The notes: generated by a model not told the origin, from the letters alone. A stretch of 64,000 nt of DNA from Nibrella saemangeumensis (GCF_039541915.1 NZ_BAABHD010000002.1:106385-170384); one strand, 5' to 3'; counted from the first letter of the stretch, positions 17,544 to 26,415 are shown. Made by a program: numbers and translations.

Positions 17544-17722
17544 ATAAGTATCTGCCAAAACGGCAGCTTTCTGCAAATTATGTCGGTCGAAAAAACGGCT
17601 ATGGGTAAGGAGGAATATGTAATGCAAGCACTATGCCAGCGCCGGTACTACATAAACCAATTGGAGGCAGAGTTGTCCTGCAAAGTAATTAATTGAGAGA
17701 GCTTTCGAAAACAAATTTATTA

Positions 17723-18235
17723 TTAGAGGGCGATTTCCTGCACCGGCTGATTTTTCCGGAACATCAGCGTTTTTTTCTGGCCCTGGTACTGTAGATTCAA
17801 CAGGTTTACCTGGTCGTTAAAAAGCTCCATCAACACATCGTACTGAACCGTTCCGCCCTTAAATGGCTCGGGATGAGGCATCTCCAGATACACCCAGTTA
17901 GCGTCTCCCTCCGGCTCATGTCCCAGGTATTGAAACGGCTTCCGCTGCTTTTGGGGAGTGATAATGGCAAAATGCTTCCTAATGTATTTCTCAATCAGCA
18001 GATCATTGTTGTCATTAGCAGTCAGTTTGACCTTCTGCCCATTATTTTCCTGCGTCAATGCCGTTTCAAAGTCGTCGGTAAAAATACGAACACTAATCTC
18101 AAAGGTCTTCTCTTTGGCGTTGTACTGCATCTGGGTCAGACTGGTATGAAAGTCATGAAGCAAAAGTGGCCGGCTACCACTCAGGCAGCCAGCCAGCAAC
18201 AGGATCACTATTGTTAGTATGACAGGGTTCTTCAA
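17723..18235 (-). CDS. DUF6702-type lipoprotein, TTG start coupled to rseP
   Basis: A 170-residue putative lipoprotein: lipobox LLAGC with Cys near 17, then HDFHTSLTQMQYNAKEKTFEISVRIFTDDFE, the signature of the DUF6702 family found in Bacteroidota. No function is known. Its start codon is TTG at 18235, only two bases after the rseP stop (TGA-CG-TTG), so its translation is probably coupled to rseP. No in-frame ATG or GTG would keep the signal peptide. Coupling to a regulated intramembrane protease may be only operonic. Confidence 0.8.
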   Translation of the reverse strand: MKNPVILTIVILLLAGCLSGSRPLLLHDFHTSLTQMQYNAKEKTFEISVRIFTDDFETALTQENNGQKVKLTANDNNDLLIEKYIRKHFAIITPQKQRKPFQYLGHEPEGDANWVYLEMPHPEPFKGGTVQYDVLMELFNDQVNLLNLQYQGQKKTLMFRKNQPVQEIAL

Positions 18236-18237
18236 CG

Positions 18238-19554
18238 TCAGAACACAGCTTTAAATACGTCATTGAAAATAGCAAAAGCCATCAGACCGAGCAGGATGAC
18301 CATACCTACCCGCTGCGCAGCTTCCAGGAACCGGTCAGACGGTTTACGGCCCGATACAATTTCGTACAGCAGCAGCACCGAGTGGCCGCCATCCAGCGCC
18401 GGAATCGGCAAAGCGTTCATAAAGGCCAGGGCCATCGACAGCAGACCGGTAATAGCCCAGAACCGCTCCCAAACCCAAACGCCACCGAACAGGTTCTGCG
18501 CGATACCGATCGGACCGCTGATAGCTTTGGAGGCCGACACATCACCCCGAAAGATCTTACCGAAGCCCTTGATGTTATCATACACTACCTGAAACGCCCG
18601 CTGTGTACCGACAACCACTGCCTCACCAAATGTATATTCCTGCGTCGTGTATTTCAGCAGAAATTCAGGATAAAACCCAATAGTCCCCTCTGGCGTAACG
18701 GTTAGGTTCAGGGTAACCGGATTACCATTCCGCTCAACACCCAGGACGATGGGCTTGCCGGCTAATGGCTTTACCGCATCCTGGAATTCATGATAAAACC
18801 GAATCGGCCGTCCATTGACGCTGGTGATGATGTCGTCTTTCCGGAGACCTGCCCGGGCGGCCGGTTGGTCGGGTGCCAGTTCCTTTACCTTAAAAGGCTG
18901 AATGGGCTCAACAAACGGTCCGGCACTCTTCTTATCAGAAAGTTTTTCAATGAAGTTATTAGGAATGTACACATCCACCAACTGACCATTCCGTTCAACC
19001 GTGTAATAACTGTTGTTACCCAGGAACACATCTGAACTCCGGATGGCGTAGAAATCCGAAAAGGGTTTCCCGTTGATCTTAACAATTCTATCGCCCGTTT
19101 GCAACCCAATCTCGCGGGCCAGATCGTAGGCAACAATACCGTATTTAGCATCTTCGGCCGCCAGGAAGGTATTACCGTTTTTGTAGGTAAGGGCCACAAA
19201 AACAACGATACCGGTAATGATGTTGACAATAATTCCACCCAGCATCACGACAAGCCGCTGCCAGGCCGGTTTAGCGCGAAATTCCCAGGGCTTCGGGGGC
19301 GCTTTCATCTGTTCGGTATCAAGTGACTCGTCAATCATACCGGAGATTTTGACAAAGCCACCCAGGGGGACCGCTCCTAAGCCGTATTCGGTTTCGCCCC
19401 GTTTAATGCTGAATACTTTTGGCGGGAATCCAATGAAATACTGCTCAACCCGCATACCAAACATTTTGGCGGCCAGTAAGTGCCCCAGTTCATGCAGTCC
19501 CACCAGGATGGAGAGCCCCAGAATGAGCTGCCCCGCCATTATTAAAATTTCCAT
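18238..19554 (-). CDS. rseP: RIP zinc metalloprotease RseP (site-2 protease)
   Basis: A 438-residue multi-pass membrane protease that cleaves transmembrane anti-sigma factors or signal-peptide remnants. The zinc motif HELGH appears at about 21-25 in the first helix, a PDZ domain spans about 200-290, and the third ligand lies in the conserved NALPIPALDGGH motif near 380. Four hydrophobic segments fit the family topology. It lies third in GH3-dxr-smORF-rseP-DUF6702, a dxr-rseP neighbourhood common in bacteria. The RpoE-type sigma factor in this window has a soluble, Cys-rich partner, so it is not an obvious RseP substrate. Confidence 0.95.
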   Translation of the reverse strand: MEILIMAGQLILGLSILVGLHELGHLLAAKMFGMRVEQYFIGFPPKVFSIKRGETEYGLGAVPLGGFVKISGMIDESLDTEQMKAPPKPWEFRAKPAWQRLVVMLGGIIVNIITGIVVFVALTYKNGNTFLAAEDAKYGIVAYDLAREIGLQTGDRIVKINGKPFSDFYAIRSSDVFLGNNSYYTVERNGQLVDVYIPNNFIEKLSDKKSAGPFVEPIQPFKVKELAPDQPAARAGLRKDDIITSVNGRPIRFYHEFQDAVKPLAGKPIVLGVERNGNPVTLNLTVTPEGTIGFYPEFLLKYTTQEYTFGEAVVVGTQRAFQVVYDNIKGFGKIFRGDVSASKAISGPIGIAQNLFGGVWVWERFWAITGLLSMALAFMNALPIPALDGGHSVLLLYEIVSGRKPSDRFLEAAQRVGMVILLGLMAFAIFNDVFKAVF

Positions 19555-19590
19555 TCGGTTTAGTACACTAGAAAATAAAGAATTTACAAC

Positions 19591-19674
19591 TTAAGGCGAT
19601 CTGCGGTTCCTCAGCCACATAAAGATCAGCGTAATGACAATTCCGGCTATGGCTCCCCAGATCAGTGCATCCAT
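19591..19674 (-). CDS. Small 27-residue membrane peptide between dxr and rseP
   Basis: ATG at 19674 to TAA at 19591 encodes 27 residues: MDALIWGAIAGIVITLIFMW forms one clear membrane helix and is followed by a short basic tail (LRNRRSP), the positive-inside pattern of real small membrane proteins. It lies 34 bases after dxr and 36 before rseP, on the same strand, filling an otherwise unexplained operon gap. There is no strong ribosome-binding site, which is normal for this group. Not a known named family; it could assist RseP or simply be a chance reading frame. Confidence 0.5.
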   Translation of the reverse strand: MDALIWGAIAGIVITLIFMWLRNRRSP

Positions 19675-19708
19675 GATACGTTTGTTTAGGTCAAACCACC
19701 TGTATCAC

Positions 19709-20875
19709 TTAAACAAAACTTTTTACTTTTTCCTTCGCAACCCGCCGGGTTTCTTTGTCCGTCTCCACGTAATCTTCGTAACCGGGGCGACCAATGTAGT
19801 CGATTTTCAGCATACATTCCTCAATTATGTCGGAGATTTCCAGAAAACCAAGGGTGTCGTGCAGAAAGGCATCGACGGCTATTTCGTTGGCCGCATTAAT
19901 GATGCAGGGCATGTTACCTCCCTTTGCCAGGGCATCGTAGGCCAGTTGCAGGTTCCGGAAGGTCTGGAGATCAGGCTGCTCGAAGGTTAGTTTTGGGTAA
20001 TCAATAAAATTGAAACGCGGAAAATCGGACTTTAGTCTATTGGGATACCCCAGCGCAAACTGTATCGGCAGCCGCATATCGGGTAAGCCCATCTGCGCCT
20101 TTATGCTCCCATCCTCAAACTGCACCATCGAGTGAATAATACTCTGCGGATGCACCACGACGTCGATCTGCGCCGGTTCAAGCGCAAACAGCCATTTGGC
20201 TTCAATCACTTCCAGCCCTTTGTTCATCAGGGTAGCCGAATCGATGGTAACCTTGGCCCCCATGCTCCAATTCGGGTGCTTCAGTGCCTGCTCTCTTGTT
20301 ACCGTCTGCAAAAACTCCCGCGTCTTGCCCCGGAACGGACCACCCGAAGCGGTCAGGATGATCTTCTCAATCGGGTTGTGAAACTCTCCAACCAGGCACT
20401 GAAAGATAGCCGAGTGTTCGGAATCAACGGGGTAGATATTAACCCCCTTCTCCTGCGCCAGCCGGGTGATGATTTCACCGGCCACTACCAGCGTTTCTTT
20501 ATTAGCCAGCGCAATATGCTTACCGGCCTCAATGGCTTTGATCGTCGGCAGCAGACCGGCATAGCCCACCATCGCGGTCAGGACCATATCAATGCTGTCC
20601 ATCTGCACTACTGAGGCTACGGCCTTATTACCGGCATAGACTTTGATGCCGAGCGGGTCGAGAGCGGCAAATACCCGGTCGTACAGGTCTTCATTGCAGA
20701 TAACCACCACATTCGGCTTAACATCGGCCGCCTGTTCGATGAGCAAGTCGGCATTGTTGTGCGCGGTCAGGACCTCTACCTCAAATTCGTCGGGATGCGC
20801 TTTGATGACATCGATGGCCTGCGTGCCAATAGAGCCGGTGGAGCCAAGAATGGCGATATGGCGTTTCTTATTCAT
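19709..20875 (-). CDS. dxr: 1-deoxy-D-xylulose 5-phosphate reductoisomerase
   Basis: A 388-residue enzyme of the MEP isoprenoid pathway that converts DXP to MEP with NADPH and a divalent metal. The Rossmann motif GSTGSIGTQ is at 10-18; the metal ligands appear in IYPVDSEHSAIFQCL and in the later LMNKGLEVIEAKWLF segment; the flexible loop contains TASGGPFRG. Length is standard. It overlaps the 3' end of the GH3-family gene by 8 bases and is read from the same promoter. Confidence 0.97.
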   Translation of the reverse strand: MNKKRHIAILGSTGSIGTQAIDVIKAHPDEFEVEVLTAHNNADLLIEQAADVKPNVVVICNEDLYDRVFAALDPLGIKVYAGNKAVASVVQMDSIDMVLTAMVGYAGLLPTIKAIEAGKHIALANKETLVVAGEIITRLAQEKGVNIYPVDSEHSAIFQCLVGEFHNPIEKIILTASGGPFRGKTREFLQTVTREQALKHPNWSMGAKVTIDSATLMNKGLEVIEAKWLFALEPAQIDVVVHPQSIIHSMVQFEDGSIKAQMGLPDMRLPIQFALGYPNRLKSDFPRFNFIDYPKLTFEQPDLQTFRNLQLAYDALAKGGNMPCIINAANEIAVDAFLHDTLGFLEISDIIEECMLKIDYIGRPGYEDYVETDKETRRVAKEKVKSFV

Positions 20876-22376
20876 GTGATTGCTTCGCTATAGCCATCAG
20901 TCCTTCGGCGAGTTTCCGGTCGTTCGACAGGCGCGGGACCTTGTTCTGCCCACCCAGCTTACCCAGCGATTTCATGTAGTTACGGAAGGTGTCGCGCGGC
21001 AGCGTCGTTAGTTTTAGCGGTTGAAGAATACTGCCTGAGATTAGGTCGTCGTAATATACGTTTAGTTCAGCTAGCCGCGAATCGAGTTCACGAACAAACG
21101 CAGATACCTCATGCGGGGGCGTAGCAAACTCAATCAGCCACTCATGATGCGGTAAACCCTCCGCAGGGGCCACCATTGGAGCTACGGTAAACTCCACTAC
21201 CTCTGTTTCCGGATGGCGCTCCATAGCGTACTGCAAGGCTTTCTCCACTTCTTCGCCGATGACGTGTTCACCAAAGGCCGAGATAAAATGCTTGATTCGC
21301 CCCGTCACCACCAGCCGATACGGGTCGCGGGACACAAACTTTACCGTATCACCGATTGAATACCCCCACAGGCCTGCATTGTTGTTGATGATTACGGCGT
21401 AGTTTTTCCCTAACTCCACTTCATCAATCGTCAGCCGGGGCGGGTTCTCGTCGAAAAACGATTCCGCCGGTACAAACTCGAAAAAAATTCCGCTGTCGAG
21501 CAGCAGCAGCAGACCCTCTTCCGTCTGAGTATCCTGGTAGGCTATAAAACCCTCGGAAGCCGGATAGGTTTCAATGGAGTCTACCTTTTTACCGATGGTC
21601 TCGAACAGCTTGGCGCGGTACGGCTCAAAATTGACCCCCCCGTAGACAAACAGCGAGAAGTGGGGAAACACATCCTTGATTTTCTTACCCGTTCGCTCCT
21701 GAATCCGGTCGAAGTACATCTGCACCCAGGGCGGTATCCCCGAGATCAGGGACATCGGCTGGTTTATCGTTTCATCGATAATGCGCTCCAGTTTGGTTTC
21801 CCAATCCTCAATGACGTTGGTTTCGTACGACGGGAGCTGGTTGGTACGCAGGTAAGCCGGTACGTGGTGGTTGACGATACCCGATAAGCGGCCGGTGTTA
21901 ATGCCCCCCTTCTGGTCCAGCTCCGGACTGCCCGACAGAAAAATCAGTTTCTTATCCAGAAAGTCGCCGTTGCCTGTCTCGTAAATATAGTTCAGCAGGG
22001 CATCGCGGGCCGAGTTGATGTGGTTGGGGATGGAGTCTTTGGTAATCGGGATGTATTTGGTACCCGAGGTGGTACCCGAGGTCTTGGCCAGGTACAACGG
22101 TTTGCCTGTCCACAGGATGTCGGGCTCACCAGCAACAACTTTCTCGATGTACGGTTTTAGATCCTCGTAGTCACGGACAGGCACCGCCTGCCGGAAGTCT
22201 GCCACCGTCTGAATATCGCTGAACCGATGGTCGGCACCGAACTCCGTATTGCGGGCCTGACCAACCAGGTGCTGAAACCAGCGTTGCTGCGTTTCGGCGG
22301 GCCGGTACATCCACTCCTGCTGCCGCTGAACCACCCATCGCGCCAGCGGCCGGCTTAAAACCGAACGTATTCCCAT
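20868..22376 (-). CDS. GH3 family acyl-adenylate/thioester-forming protein
   Basis: A 502-residue member of the GH3 (auxin-responsive) superfamily of ANL-type enzymes. The ATP-binding motifs are present: SGTTSGTKYIPITKDS, ETYPASEGF and GLWGYSIGDTVKF. Plant homologues conjugate amino acids to acyl hormones; bacterial members have no established substrate. The start at ATG 22376 is preferred over a GTG at 22382 because a -7 element ends only 8 bases upstream, leaving almost no leader. First gene of the dxr-rseP operon, which makes a housekeeping role plausible. Confidence 0.88.
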   Translation of the reverse strand: MGIRSVLSRPLARWVVQRQQEWMYRPAETQQRWFQHLVGQARNTEFGADHRFSDIQTVADFRQAVPVRDYEDLKPYIEKVVAGEPDILWTGKPLYLAKTSGTTSGTKYIPITKDSIPNHINSARDALLNYIYETGNGDFLDKKLIFLSGSPELDQKGGINTGRLSGIVNHHVPAYLRTNQLPSYETNVIEDWETKLERIIDETINQPMSLISGIPPWVQMYFDRIQERTGKKIKDVFPHFSLFVYGGVNFEPYRAKLFETIGKKVDSIETYPASEGFIAYQDTQTEEGLLLLLDSGIFFEFVPAESFFDENPPRLTIDEVELGKNYAVIINNNAGLWGYSIGDTVKFVSRDPYRLVVTGRIKHFISAFGEHVIGEEVEKALQYAMERHPETEVVEFTVAPMVAPAEGLPHHEWLIEFATPPHEVSAFVRELDSRLAELNVYYDDLISGSILQPLKLTTLPRDTFRNYMKSLGKLGGQNKVPRLSNDRKLAEGLMAIAKQSHE

Positions 22377-22383
22377 AGTCACA

Positions 22384-22391
22384 CAAAGGTA
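22384..22391 (-). promoter_or_regulatory. -7 promoter element of the GH3-dxr-rseP operon
   Basis: TACCTTTG on the minus strand. Its last base is 8 from the ATG at 22376, so initiation a few bases downstream would give a nearly leaderless mRNA. Confidence 0.5.
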
Positions 22392-22500
22392 ACGCTTTTA
22401 GGCGTTTCGCAGGACTTAGATATGACAAACCAACTGACTATCATCTTAAAAAAGTGTTAAATCACTGAAGACAACAGCGTGGTTTGTGGCTAATAATCCA

Positions 22501-22508
22501 TATTTTTG
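22501..22508 (+). promoter_or_regulatory. -7 promoter element of mreBCD
   Basis: TATTTTTG, a TAnnTTTG match, 50 bases before the mreB ATG. A TTTG sits at 22483-22486, at a spacing shorter than usual for a -33 box. Confidence 0.55.
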
Positions 22509-22557
22509 CATCCTATTAGAAAGATAGACATTAATCGTTCTTTTGCACACGCCTAGA

Positions 22558-23583
22558 ATGGGACTTTTCAATTTTTTAACGAGCGACATTGCGATTGATC
22601 TGGGTACTGCCAACACCCTGATCATTCACAAGGACCGGATTGTGGTGGATGAGCCTTCTATCATCGCTATGGACAAATCCAGCGGCAAAGTACTGGCTAT
22701 TGGTCATAAAGCGATGCAAATGCATGAAAAAACCAATGAAAATATCAAAACAATTCGACCACTTAAAGACGGCGTTATTGCCGACTTTACTGCGGCCGAA
22801 TTGATGATTCGTGGCCTGATCAAGATGATTGATACGGGCAGCCGGCTGTTTTCTCCCTCACACCGGATGGTTATCTGCATCCCGTCGGGCATTACAGAAG
22901 TAGAAAAGCGGGCCGTGAAGGATTCCGCTGAACACGCTGGGGCAAAAGAGGTTTATATGGTACACGAGCCCATTGCAGCCGCGATTGGTATCGGTATTGA
23001 TATTACTCAGCCTAATGGTACCATGATTGTCGATATCGGCGGGGGAACTACCGAAATTGCCGTTATCGCCTTGTCGGGTATCGTTTGCGAGCAGTCGATT
23101 CGCATCGCTGGTGACGTATTCACGCGCGATATTGTTGATTACATGCGCCGGGAGCATAACCTGCTTATCGGTGAGCGCTCTGCCGAGCAGATTAAGATGG
23201 AAGTTGGTTCGGCCCTGCCGGAGCTTGATAATCCGCCGGCCGATTACGAAATTCGCGGTCGTGACCTGATGACAGGTATACCGAAGGAAATTAAGGTGAC
23301 CTACAGCGAGATTGCCTATTCGCTGGATAAGTCGATTTCAAAGATTGAAGAAGCAGTGATGAAGGCGCTGGAGATTTCACCGCCGGAATTGTCTGCCGAT
23401 ATTTACACCAATGGTATTCACCTGACGGGTGGCGGTGCGTTGCTGCATGGCCTCGACAAGCGGCTGGCAGCGAAAACCAAGCTGCCGATCCACGTGGCCG
23501 ACGACCCGCTCAAAGCCGTGGTGAAAGGAACTGGTGAGGTAATCAAGAACCTGGACATGTACAAGTCCGTTCTGATTAGCTAA
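22558..23583 (+). CDS. mreB: Rod-shape determining protein MreB
   Basis: A 341-residue bacterial actin that polymerises under the inner membrane and guides peptidoglycan synthesis. The phosphate-1 motif DLGTANTLI (about 14-22), phosphate-2 motif DIGGGTTEIAVI and adenosine motif LTGGGALL are present. The N-terminal MGLFNFLTSDIAI provides the amphipathic membrane anchor and fixes the start at 22558 rather than the upstream TTG at 22543. First gene of mreBCD. Confidence 0.97.
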   Translation: MGLFNFLTSDIAIDLGTANTLIIHKDRIVVDEPSIIAMDKSSGKVLAIGHKAMQMHEKTNENIKTIRPLKDGVIADFTAAELMIRGLIKMIDTGSRLFSPSHRMVICIPSGITEVEKRAVKDSAEHAGAKEVYMVHEPIAAAIGIGIDITQPNGTMIVDIGGGTTEIAVIALSGIVCEQSIRIAGDVFTRDIVDYMRREHNLLIGERSAEQIKMEVGSALPELDNPPADYEIRGRDLMTGIPKEIKVTYSEIAYSLDKSISKIEEAVMKALEISPPELSADIYTNGIHLTGGGALLHGLDKRLAAKTKLPIHVADDPLKAVVKGTGEVIKNLDMYKSVLIS

Positions 23584-23615
23584 GCAGGTAGTAAATCCTA
23601 AAATGAACCAAGCCG

Positions 23616-23646
23616 GATAGGTTTGGGCCTTTGGCTCAAACCTATC
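23616..23646 (+). other. Hairpin between mreB and mreC
   Basis: GATAGGTTTGGGCC (23616-23629) pairs with GGCTCAAACCTATC (23633-23646) over 14 positions, one of them a G-U wobble, with a TTT loop. There is no T-tract after it (TCCGTTTAAC), so it looks more like an attenuator, processing site or mRNA stabiliser than a full terminator. Confidence 0.6.
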
Positions 23647-23685
23647 TCCGTTTAACAACACACGCCAACCTCCGTTCTGCTGTGC

Positions 23686-24525
23686 ATGGAAGAACTCTTT
23701 GCATTTATTGCCCGTAGCCGCAATTTTATCCTGTTTGTGTTGCTGGAAGTAGTCTGTTTTTATTTCATTATCAACACCAGTAATTACTGGAGCGCCAGTT
23801 TTTTTAATACGTCGAATCGCTACGCGGCCCAAATGCTGTACTGGTCCAATGCCGCCCGTAATTACATGCGGCTGCGGCAAGTCAATGCCGATCTGGCGAG
23901 CGAAAATATGCGGCTCCACGCAGAACTCACGGAATTACAACAAAAGCAGCCGATAGCCCCTACTGCCTACCAGGCTGACACTATTTTTGCCAGGCGGTTT
24001 AAATACACCGTTGCCAAGGTAATTAACAACACCACCCAACTGGCCAACAACTACCTGACCATCGATAAAGGCACCGCCGAGGGGATTAAGCCCGGTATGG
24101 CGGTTATCTCGCCGTCGGGTATTGTCGGGAAGATCCGCTACTGCAATGAGCATTTTTCGGTAGCCACGTCTATTTTACATTCCGATTTTCGCATATCGGC
24201 CAAGCTGGTAAAAGCGGAGGAAATTGGCACCGCCCGCTGGGATGGCGTATTACCGGACCGGATGAAGTTATTCGATATTTCGCGGTATAAACCTGTCAGT
24301 AAAGGCGATTCGGTCGTGACATCGGATTATAACTCCGTTTTTCCGCCAGGCATCCTCATCGGTCGGGTGCGGAGTGTGGGGGTCCAGCCGAACCAGACCT
24401 TCCATGATATTAATATTGATCTGTCGACTAATTTTGGCAATCTTTCTTTTGTGTACGTCGTAGAGAACAGCCTAAGCAACCAACAGGATCAGTTACAGAA
24501 ATTAGTTGACGCCGAACAAAAATGA
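23686..24525 (+). CDS. mreC: Rod-shape determining protein MreC
   Basis: A 279-residue bitopic protein: a short cytoplasmic start, one membrane helix (about 11-30), a coiled coil (about 60-90, LRQVNADLASENMRLHAELTELQ) and the paired beta-barrel MreC core, with GMAVISPSGIVGKI and VVTSDYNSVFPPGILIGRV as landmarks. MreC links MreB filaments to the cell-wall synthases in the periplasm. Its stop overlaps the mreD start by four bases (ATGA). Confidence 0.95.
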   Translation: MEELFAFIARSRNFILFVLLEVVCFYFIINTSNYWSASFFNTSNRYAAQMLYWSNAARNYMRLRQVNADLASENMRLHAELTELQQKQPIAPTAYQADTIFARRFKYTVAKVINNTTQLANNYLTIDKGTAEGIKPGMAVISPSGIVGKIRYCNEHFSVATSILHSDFRISAKLVKAEEIGTARWDGVLPDRMKLFDISRYKPVSKGDSVVTSDYNSVFPPGILIGRVRSVGVQPNQTFHDINIDLSTNFGNLSFVYVVENSLSNQQDQLQKLVDAEQK

Positions 24526-25028
24526 CCATTCGCGAGATCATCAATATCATTTTCCTTTTTATCCTTTATCTGGCGCTGCAAATTCTGATTGTCCGTAATC
24601 TGGTGCTGTTCGATTTCGCGTTCAGTTTCATCTATATCGCCTGCATTCTGCTGTTGCCCATTGAAACCAGTACCACGGCGCTCCTGCTTATTGGTTTTGC
24701 TACGGGCGTCATAATCGACACGTTTTATAATACGCTGGGTATGCACGCAGCCGCTACTGTTCTGATGGCTTATTTGCGCCCGCTGGTCGTTCGGATTCAG
24801 CTGGACCCAAGGGTACAAGAGTCGCGGCTGGTCTTTTCGTTGCAGGGCCTGGGCAGTGCCGCCTTTTTCCGGTATGTCTTTGTGCTGGCGCTGATTCATC
24901 ACGCGGCCCTGTTTTATATCGAAGCCAGCAGCATTACGTTGTTCTTCCCAACCTTACTGCGTACCGTAGCGAGCAGTCTGTTCTCAACAATCTGTATAGT
25001 GTTGATTCAATTCTTTACCAGAAACTAG
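24522..25028 (+). CDS. mreD: Rod-shape determining protein MreD
   Basis: A 168-residue integral membrane protein with about five helices, the third component of the elongasome with MreB and MreC. Sequence conservation in this family is low; the call rests on the hydrophobic profile, the central GFATGVIIDTFYNTLGMHA motif (a family landmark) and its position overlapping mreC. Confidence 0.9.
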   Translation: MTIREIINIIFLFILYLALQILIVRNLVLFDFAFSFIYIACILLLPIETSTTALLLIGFATGVIIDTFYNTLGMHAAATVLMAYLRPLVVRIQLDPRVQESRLVFSLQGLGSAAFFRYVFVLALIHHAALFYIEASSITLFFPTLLRTVASSLFSTICIVLIQFFTRN

Positions 25029-25394
25029 CTTTTCAGAGTTGCCACAGCAGGAAAACGCGGTGTTTTTCATCTAACGCTGATACCTTTTACGCGGCTCAGC
25101 GGCCACTTATCCAAACCTACTTGTTCTCTGACAAGTTGTCGCCTTTTTTGCGTTATTATCCCTAATGAGCCGGTCGGAGTGATTTTTGTTAGAAGGATAA
25201 AACATTGCGGTTCGTTTTTGCTTTATCCATTGAATAAGGTTTTGAATGCTGAGCAGGCTATCAATCCCGTCCTAATAACCAGTTACTGAGGCAAACAACC
25301 CATTTTTTGCATGAAACATCGCTACTCATTTTAGATCCGTATTATCAGGAACCCACCGGTAACCGGATAGACTTTAATTTCATTTCATAAATTT
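25029..25394. other. 366-bp gene-free region upstream of the sigma-factor gene
   Basis: No credible coding frame. It holds a 7-bp stem GGATAAA/TTTATCC (25195-25201 and 25222-25228) and a T6 run at 25144-25149. No clean TAnnTTTG element was found before the sigma gene, although an extracytoplasmic-function-type or autoregulated promoter would not need one. The length suggests a regulated promoter or long leader. Confidence 0.4.
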
Positions 25395-26009
25395 ATGACG
25401 ACGATGCCCGAACTTATGTCAGATACGCAACTCCAAGGGTATACCGAAGAACAAAAGCACCAGGTCTTCAACAAAGAGTTTATGCCCCACATAGACTCCA
25501 TGTACAACTTTGCCTTCCGGCTGACGATGGATGAAGACGACGCCAACGACCTGGTGCAGGATACGTATTTAAAAGCGTTTCGCTTTATCTCTTCGTTTGA
25601 GCAGGGAACTAACGCCAAAGCGTGGTTGTTCCGGATTTTGAAAAACAGCTTCATTAACGACTATCGCAAGAAGAGTAAGGAGCCGGCAAAGGTTGACTAC
25701 CAGGATGTAGAAACAACCTACAACTCCGATGAAGCTGCCGAAACCGAACACACGACGGACCTCCGCGTGGATACGGTGCAGGATATGATTGGCGACGAGG
25801 TAGCCAGTGCGCTAAATTCGCTGCCGGTCGATTTCCGGACGGTCATTATTCTCTGCGATATTGAAGGATTTACGTATGAGGAAATGGCTAAGATTCTCGA
25901 CATTCCAATTGGAACAGTCCGCTCTCGGTTGCACCGCGCCCGGAACCTGTTGAAAGACAAACTCAGAGATTATGCTTCATCGATGGGTTACAATAAAAAT
26001 GACGAGTAG
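25395..26009 (+). CDS. RpoE-type (ECF) RNA polymerase sigma factor
   Basis: A 204-residue sigma-70 family protein with only regions 2 and 4. Region 2 (about 30-100) includes DEDDANDLVQDTYLKAFRFI and AWLFRILKNSFINDYRK; region 4 (about 140-192) contains FRTVIILCDIEGFTYEEMA and IPIGTVRSRLHRARNLL, the -35-recognising helix-turn-helix. A 45-residue acidic linker separates them. The following gene encodes a small Cys/His protein that is a likely anti-sigma factor. This type is conserved near gmk/nadD in Cytophagales, so it may be a constitutive, broadly acting ECF factor. Confidence 0.92.
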   Translation: MTTMPELMSDTQLQGYTEEQKHQVFNKEFMPHIDSMYNFAFRLTMDEDDANDLVQDTYLKAFRFISSFEQGTNAKAWLFRILKNSFINDYRKKSKEPAKVDYQDVETTYNSDEAAETEHTTDLRVDTVQDMIGDEVASALNSLPVDFRTVIILCDIEGFTYEEMAKILDIPIGTVRSRLHRARNLLKDKLRDYASSMGYNKNDE

Positions 26010-26094
26010 TCGGAAACTTTTTACCCGGCATTATCGGTTCTAAAGTCAAGAAACATAGAGTTGTATATTTTTTGGAATTAATTTAATTTTTCCA

Positions 26095-26409
26095 ATGTCA
26101 GGTTCATTGCGTTCGTCAGCTTCGGTAAGTATGGAAGGTATGTCTGAAGAGGTTCAGTCGGGTACAGCTCCCGTCAAAACCACTTGTGAACACCAGGCAG
26201 ATTGCCTGAAGAGAATTCAGGCAATTTTGGATGGAGGGGCTACCGAAGAAGAAAAGGAGCACTTCAGATTGAACATGGATATTTGCCAGCCATGTATTGA
26301 GATGTATAAACTGGAGAAATGCATTAAAGAAGCACTCCAGGGTAAGATTGAGAAAAAGTGTTGTCCCGACAAAGTGGCAGCGGCAATCCGGTCTCAAATT
26401 GTAAGTTAA
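26095..26409 (+). CDS. Putative zinc-binding anti-sigma factor
   Basis: A 104-residue soluble protein. After a low-complexity N terminus, the sequence EEKEHFRLNMDICQPCIEMY gives a His-x7-Cys-x2-Cys array, the pattern of zinc-binding anti-sigma (ZAS) domains, followed by a helix and a second Cys pair (KKCCPDKV). It has no membrane segment, unlike most RseA-type regulators. It lies 85 bases after the sigma-factor gene on the same strand, the usual order for sigma/anti-sigma pairs. Redox- or zinc-dependent release is a plausible mode but unproved. Its stop is two codons before gmk, in the same frame. Confidence 0.72.
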   Translation: MSGSLRSSASVSMEGMSEEVQSGTAPVKTTCEHQADCLKRIQAILDGGATEEEKEHFRLNMDICQPCIEMYKLEKCIKEALQGKIEKKCCPDKVAAAIRSQIVS

Positions 26410-26415
26410 GCGGCA

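Noticed and set aside
25195..25228. GGATAAA/TTTATCC stem as a riboswitch before the sigma-factor gene
   Set aside because: Only seven pairs with a 20-base loop and no conserved core known to me; could occur by chance in AT-rich DNA.
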